This document shows positions 61,878 to 64,000 of a stretch of DNA of 64,000 nt, piece by piece; position 1 is the first letter of the stretch, and each line of letters starts with the position of its first letter. The translations under genes and the position numbers were made by a program. The notes under the pieces were generated by a model. It was not told the DNA's origin, ran no database searches, and saw nothing but the letters and a program-made list of their open reading frames with translations. Source of the stretch: Craurococcus roseus (lineage in GTDB: Bacteria > Pseudomonadota > Alphaproteobacteria > Acetobacterales > Acetobacteraceae); NCBI RefSeq assembly GCF_039523795.1, contig NZ_BAAAFZ010000007.1, forward strand, positions 136,038 to 200,037, in the 5' to 3' direction.

Positions 61878-62019
61878 GCTTCTGAACCCTCCGCTGCAAA
61901 CCCGGCCGGCAAACGCCGGCCATCCATGCGTTGAATAGCCCGCCGGCGCTACAACTTTCAGGGTGCACAGGTCAAGCGGAACGGCCCGCGCAAGGCGCGT
62001 TCCGTGGCCGTTGCGGCCG

Positions 62020-63390
62020 TTAGGACAACAGCGGTGACCACGCCGGATCGGAGGCGTCGGTCGGCGTCACGATCTGCCGCTCGTTGAAGCCCGAGATGTC
62101 GATGGAGGCGAGGCGCGAGGAGTAGCCGCCGCCCCGCGAGTCGCGCGCCGGGCTCTCGCGGAAGAACATCATCACCCGCCCGTTCGGCGCGAAGGTCGGG
62201 CTTTCCATTCCCCAGCCCTCCGACAGGATGCGCTCGCCCGAGCCGTCCGGCCGCATCACGCCGATGGCGAACTGCCCGCCGGCGATGCGGGTGAAGGCGA
62301 CGAGGTCGCCCCGCGGCGACCACACCGGCGTCGCGTAGCGCCCCCGCCCGAAGGAAATGCGGCGGATGTTCCCGCCGTCCGCCGACATGACGTAGAGCTG
62401 CTGGTCGCCGCCGCGGTCGGAGTTGAACACGACTTGCGACCCGTCCGGCGAGAAACAGGGCGAGACGTCGAGGCCGCCACCCGAGGTGAGCTGCCGCTCC
62501 CGCCGCGAGGCGAGGTCGACGACGTAGATGTTGGCGTCGGCGCCGCGCGTCGAGGACAGCACCACGCTCCGCCCGTCCGGGGAGAAGCGCGGCGACAGCG
62601 TCATGCCGGGGAAGTTGCCCAGCACCTCCTGCCGGCCGCTCTCCAAGCTGAACAGGTGCACGCGCGGCTGGTTCTGCGCGTAGGACATGAAGGCGATCTG
62701 CTGCGCGTTCGGGTGGAAGCGCGGCGTCAGCGCCGCGGCGGAGCCGTCGGTGAGGAAACGGTGGTTCTGCCCGTCCTGGTCCATGATGGCCAAGCGCCGC
62801 GCGCGGCGGTCGCGGGGGCCGCTCTCAGCGATGTAAGCGACGCGCGTGTCGAAATAGCCCTTCTCGCCGAGCAGCCGCTCGTAGATCACGTCCGAGATCA
62901 GGTGCGCGATGCGCCGCCAATTGGCGGGCGGCGCGGTGAAGGCGGTGCCCTGCAACTGCTGCTCCGGCAGCACGTCCCACAGGCGGAACTCGACGCGCAG
63001 CCGGTCGCCCTGGAGGTCGGCGCGGCCGGTGGTGAGCGCCTGCGCGCCGATCACCCGCCAGTCCTGGAAGCGTGGCGCCTGCGCGGCGGCCTCCGCCGTC
63101 TGGATGAAGGCGGCACGTTGCACCGGGCGGAACAGGCCGGAGGAGCGGAGGTTGTTCAGCACCACCTCCGCGATGTCGCGCCCGAGCCGCTGCGCGTCGC
63201 CCGTCCCGGCGAAATCCGGCACGGCGATCGGGATCGGCTCCGTCCGCGCGCGGGTGATGTCGATCACCGCGCCCTGCTGCTGCGCCCGCGCGCCGCCTCG
63301 GGGCATGAGGCCGGCCGCGACGGCCGCCCCGAGCGCGGCGCGCCGGCCGGTGGAGAAAAGCCGCGGTGTTTGGCTGCTGTCGTTGCTCAT
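62020..63390 (-). CDS. tolB: Tol-Pal system beta-propeller protein TolB
   Basis: A 456-aa periplasmic protein. The N-terminus (STGRRAALGAAVAAGLMPRG, then GARAQ) has twin Arg before a hydrophobic stretch, so Tat export is possible. The D1 domain is PIPIAVPDFAGTGDAQRLGR. A six-blade propeller follows with repeated SPRFSPDG-like motifs (LSPRFSPDGRSVVLSSTRGA, VSPCFSPDGSQVVFNSDRGG, TPVWSPRGDLVAFTR). It binds Pal and TolA. Its ATG overlaps the tolA stop by four bases. Confidence 0.95.
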   Translation of the reverse strand: MSNDSSQTPRLFSTGRRAALGAAVAAGLMPRGGARAQQQGAVIDITRARTEPIPIAVPDFAGTGDAQRLGRDIAEVVLNNLRSSGLFRPVQRAAFIQTAEAAAQAPRFQDWRVIGAQALTTGRADLQGDRLRVEFRLWDVLPEQQLQGTAFTAPPANWRRIAHLISDVIYERLLGEKGYFDTRVAYIAESGPRDRRARRLAIMDQDGQNHRFLTDGSAAALTPRFHPNAQQIAFMSYAQNQPRVHLFSLESGRQEVLGNFPGMTLSPRFSPDGRSVVLSSTRGADANIYVVDLASRRERQLTSGGGLDVSPCFSPDGSQVVFNSDRGGDQQLYVMSADGGNIRRISFGRGRYATPVWSPRGDLVAFTRIAGGQFAIGVMRPDGSGERILSEGWGMESPTFAPNGRVMMFFRESPARDSRGGGYSSRLASIDISGFNERQIVTPTDASDPAWSPLLS

Positions 63391-64000
63391 CGGACGAGGC
63401 CCTTGGGATTGAAGCGGAAGGTGGACGCCATGAGCGTCGGCAGCTTGGCGGACGGCACCTTCAGCGGGTTGCACTGCGGCGAGAGCAGGGCGCGCCGCGC
63501 CGATTCGTAGACGGCGCGCGCCCGCGCTTCCGAGGGCACGCCGCTGGCCGCGACGACGTTGCGCACGTTGCCCTGGCCGTCGAGTTGCACGCGGAGCTCC
63601 ACCACGATCTCGGACAAATTGGGCGCGCCGGCGTCCACGGACCAGCACTCGCCGATCTGCTCCGCAAGACCACGTATCTCGCCCGAGGTGAGCGCCGCGG
63701 CGCCGGTCGGCGCGCCGCCGCCGGAGGACGGCGCGGAGGGCGGCGGGTTGGGGCGGCCGTTCGGCGGCGTTTGAGGCGCCTGCGCCTGCCGCAGCCGGTC
63801 CAGGGTGTTCTGGACGCTGTTGGAGCGCTCCTGCGGGCGCTGCACCGGCGGCGTCTGCCCGGTGCCGGCCTGCTGGCTGGGGTTCGGCGGCGGCGGCACC
63901 GGCGGGGGCGGCATCGGCAAGGGCCGCTTCGGCCGCGGCGGGGCGGGCGTGGGCGGCGCCGGGGTCGTCGGCGTCGGCTGGCTCTGCTGCTGCGGCGGAC
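63387..64000 (-). CDS. tolA: TolA/TonB-like protein, C-terminal part (truncated by window edge)
   Basis: About 204 codons are visible; the N-terminal membrane anchor lies beyond the right edge. A long Pro/Gln-rich stretch (PPQQQSQPTPTTPAPP and PMPPPPVPPPPNPSQQAGTG) spans the periplasm. The C-terminal domain has GEIRGLAEQIGECWSVDAGA, VVELRVQLDGQGNVRNV, ARAVYESARRALLSPQCNPL, with two Cys typical of TolA domain III in this class. It links TolQR energy to TolB/Pal. The stop overlaps tolB (ATGA). Confidence 0.9.
   Translation of the reverse strand, partial: PPQQQSQPTPTTPAPPTPAPPRPKRPLPMPPPPVPPPPNPSQQAGTGQTPPVQRPQERSNSVQNTLDRLRQAQAPQTPPNGRPNPPPSAPSSGGGAPTGAAALTSGEIRGLAEQIGECWSVDAGAPNLSEIVVELRVQLDGQGNVRNVVAASGVPSEARARAVYESARRALLSPQCNPLKVPSAKLPTLMASTFRFNPKGLVR

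Overview
The window is about 64 kb of very GC-rich DNA (visibly around 70% or more). It reads as chromosome of an alphaproteobacterium, most likely Acetobacteraceae or another Rhodospirillales. Reasons are the block tolA-tolB-pal-cpoB-tilS-ftsH-folP-glmM-thiD, the alphaproteobacterial cell-cycle regulator TrcR (DUF1013), tripartite-tricarboxylate (Bug-type) binding proteins, several HWE-family histidine kinases and a SoeABC-type sulfite dehydrogenase. No rRNA, tRNA or CRISPR array was seen. There are runs of N at 41692-41704, 46230 and 60628-60734.

Layout. 1-4.4 kb: a divergent Bug binding protein and shikimate/quinate dehydrogenase, a tandem glycine riboswitch ahead of an FAD amino-acid dehydrogenase, and a TetR regulator. 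The same 21-bp dyad occurs in the aroE promoter and at the tetR start. 4.4-16 kb: an HWE kinase, a glycosyltransferase, a PLP enzyme, a DEAD/DEAH helicase, a DUF4214-M14 peptidase and a hybrid kinase. 16-18.4 kb: a tungstate ABC transporter (tupBCA). 18.4-24.7 kb: a DSF-type (diffusible signal factor) quorum-sensing cluster on the minus strand: HWE kinase, an RpfG-like receiver carrying a PAS domain instead of HD-GYP, RpfC and RpfF. 25-36.7 kb: GST, Bug protein, dCache-type kinase, soeABC, a frameshifted Uma2 gene, a five-repeat cysteine protein and an RraA/HMG-aldolase family protein. 36.7-40.5 kb: a decayed island with a cyanase remnant, a dead IS630 element flanked by TA, and an intact ISL3-family element with a perfect 8-bp target duplication. 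40.6-50.6 kb: trcR, two DUF465 proteins, purEK, two tandem OmpA-like porins, small membrane and lipoproteins, an alcohol dehydrogenase, an enoyl-CoA hydratase and a broken DUF2161 gene. 50.7-64 kb: serA-serC, then the thiD-glmM-folP-ftsH-tilS-cpoB-pal-tolB-tolA block, all on the minus strand.

The most interesting system is the rpf-like cluster. RpfF (321 aa) keeps both catalytic glutamates and the C-terminal part of the family. RpfC keeps its membrane sensor, kinase, receiver and HPt domains and has an extra degenerate receiver. The third component, which in Xanthomonas is the cyclic-di-GMP phosphodiesterase RpfG, keeps only the RpfG receiver; a PAS domain replaces HD-GYP, and a PAS-PAS-HWE kinase gene lies directly upstream. 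The DSF signal may therefore be relayed through a HWE kinase here rather than by direct cyclic-di-GMP hydrolysis. That is an inference from domain content. rpfF also has its own extended -10 promoter inside an AT-rich island.
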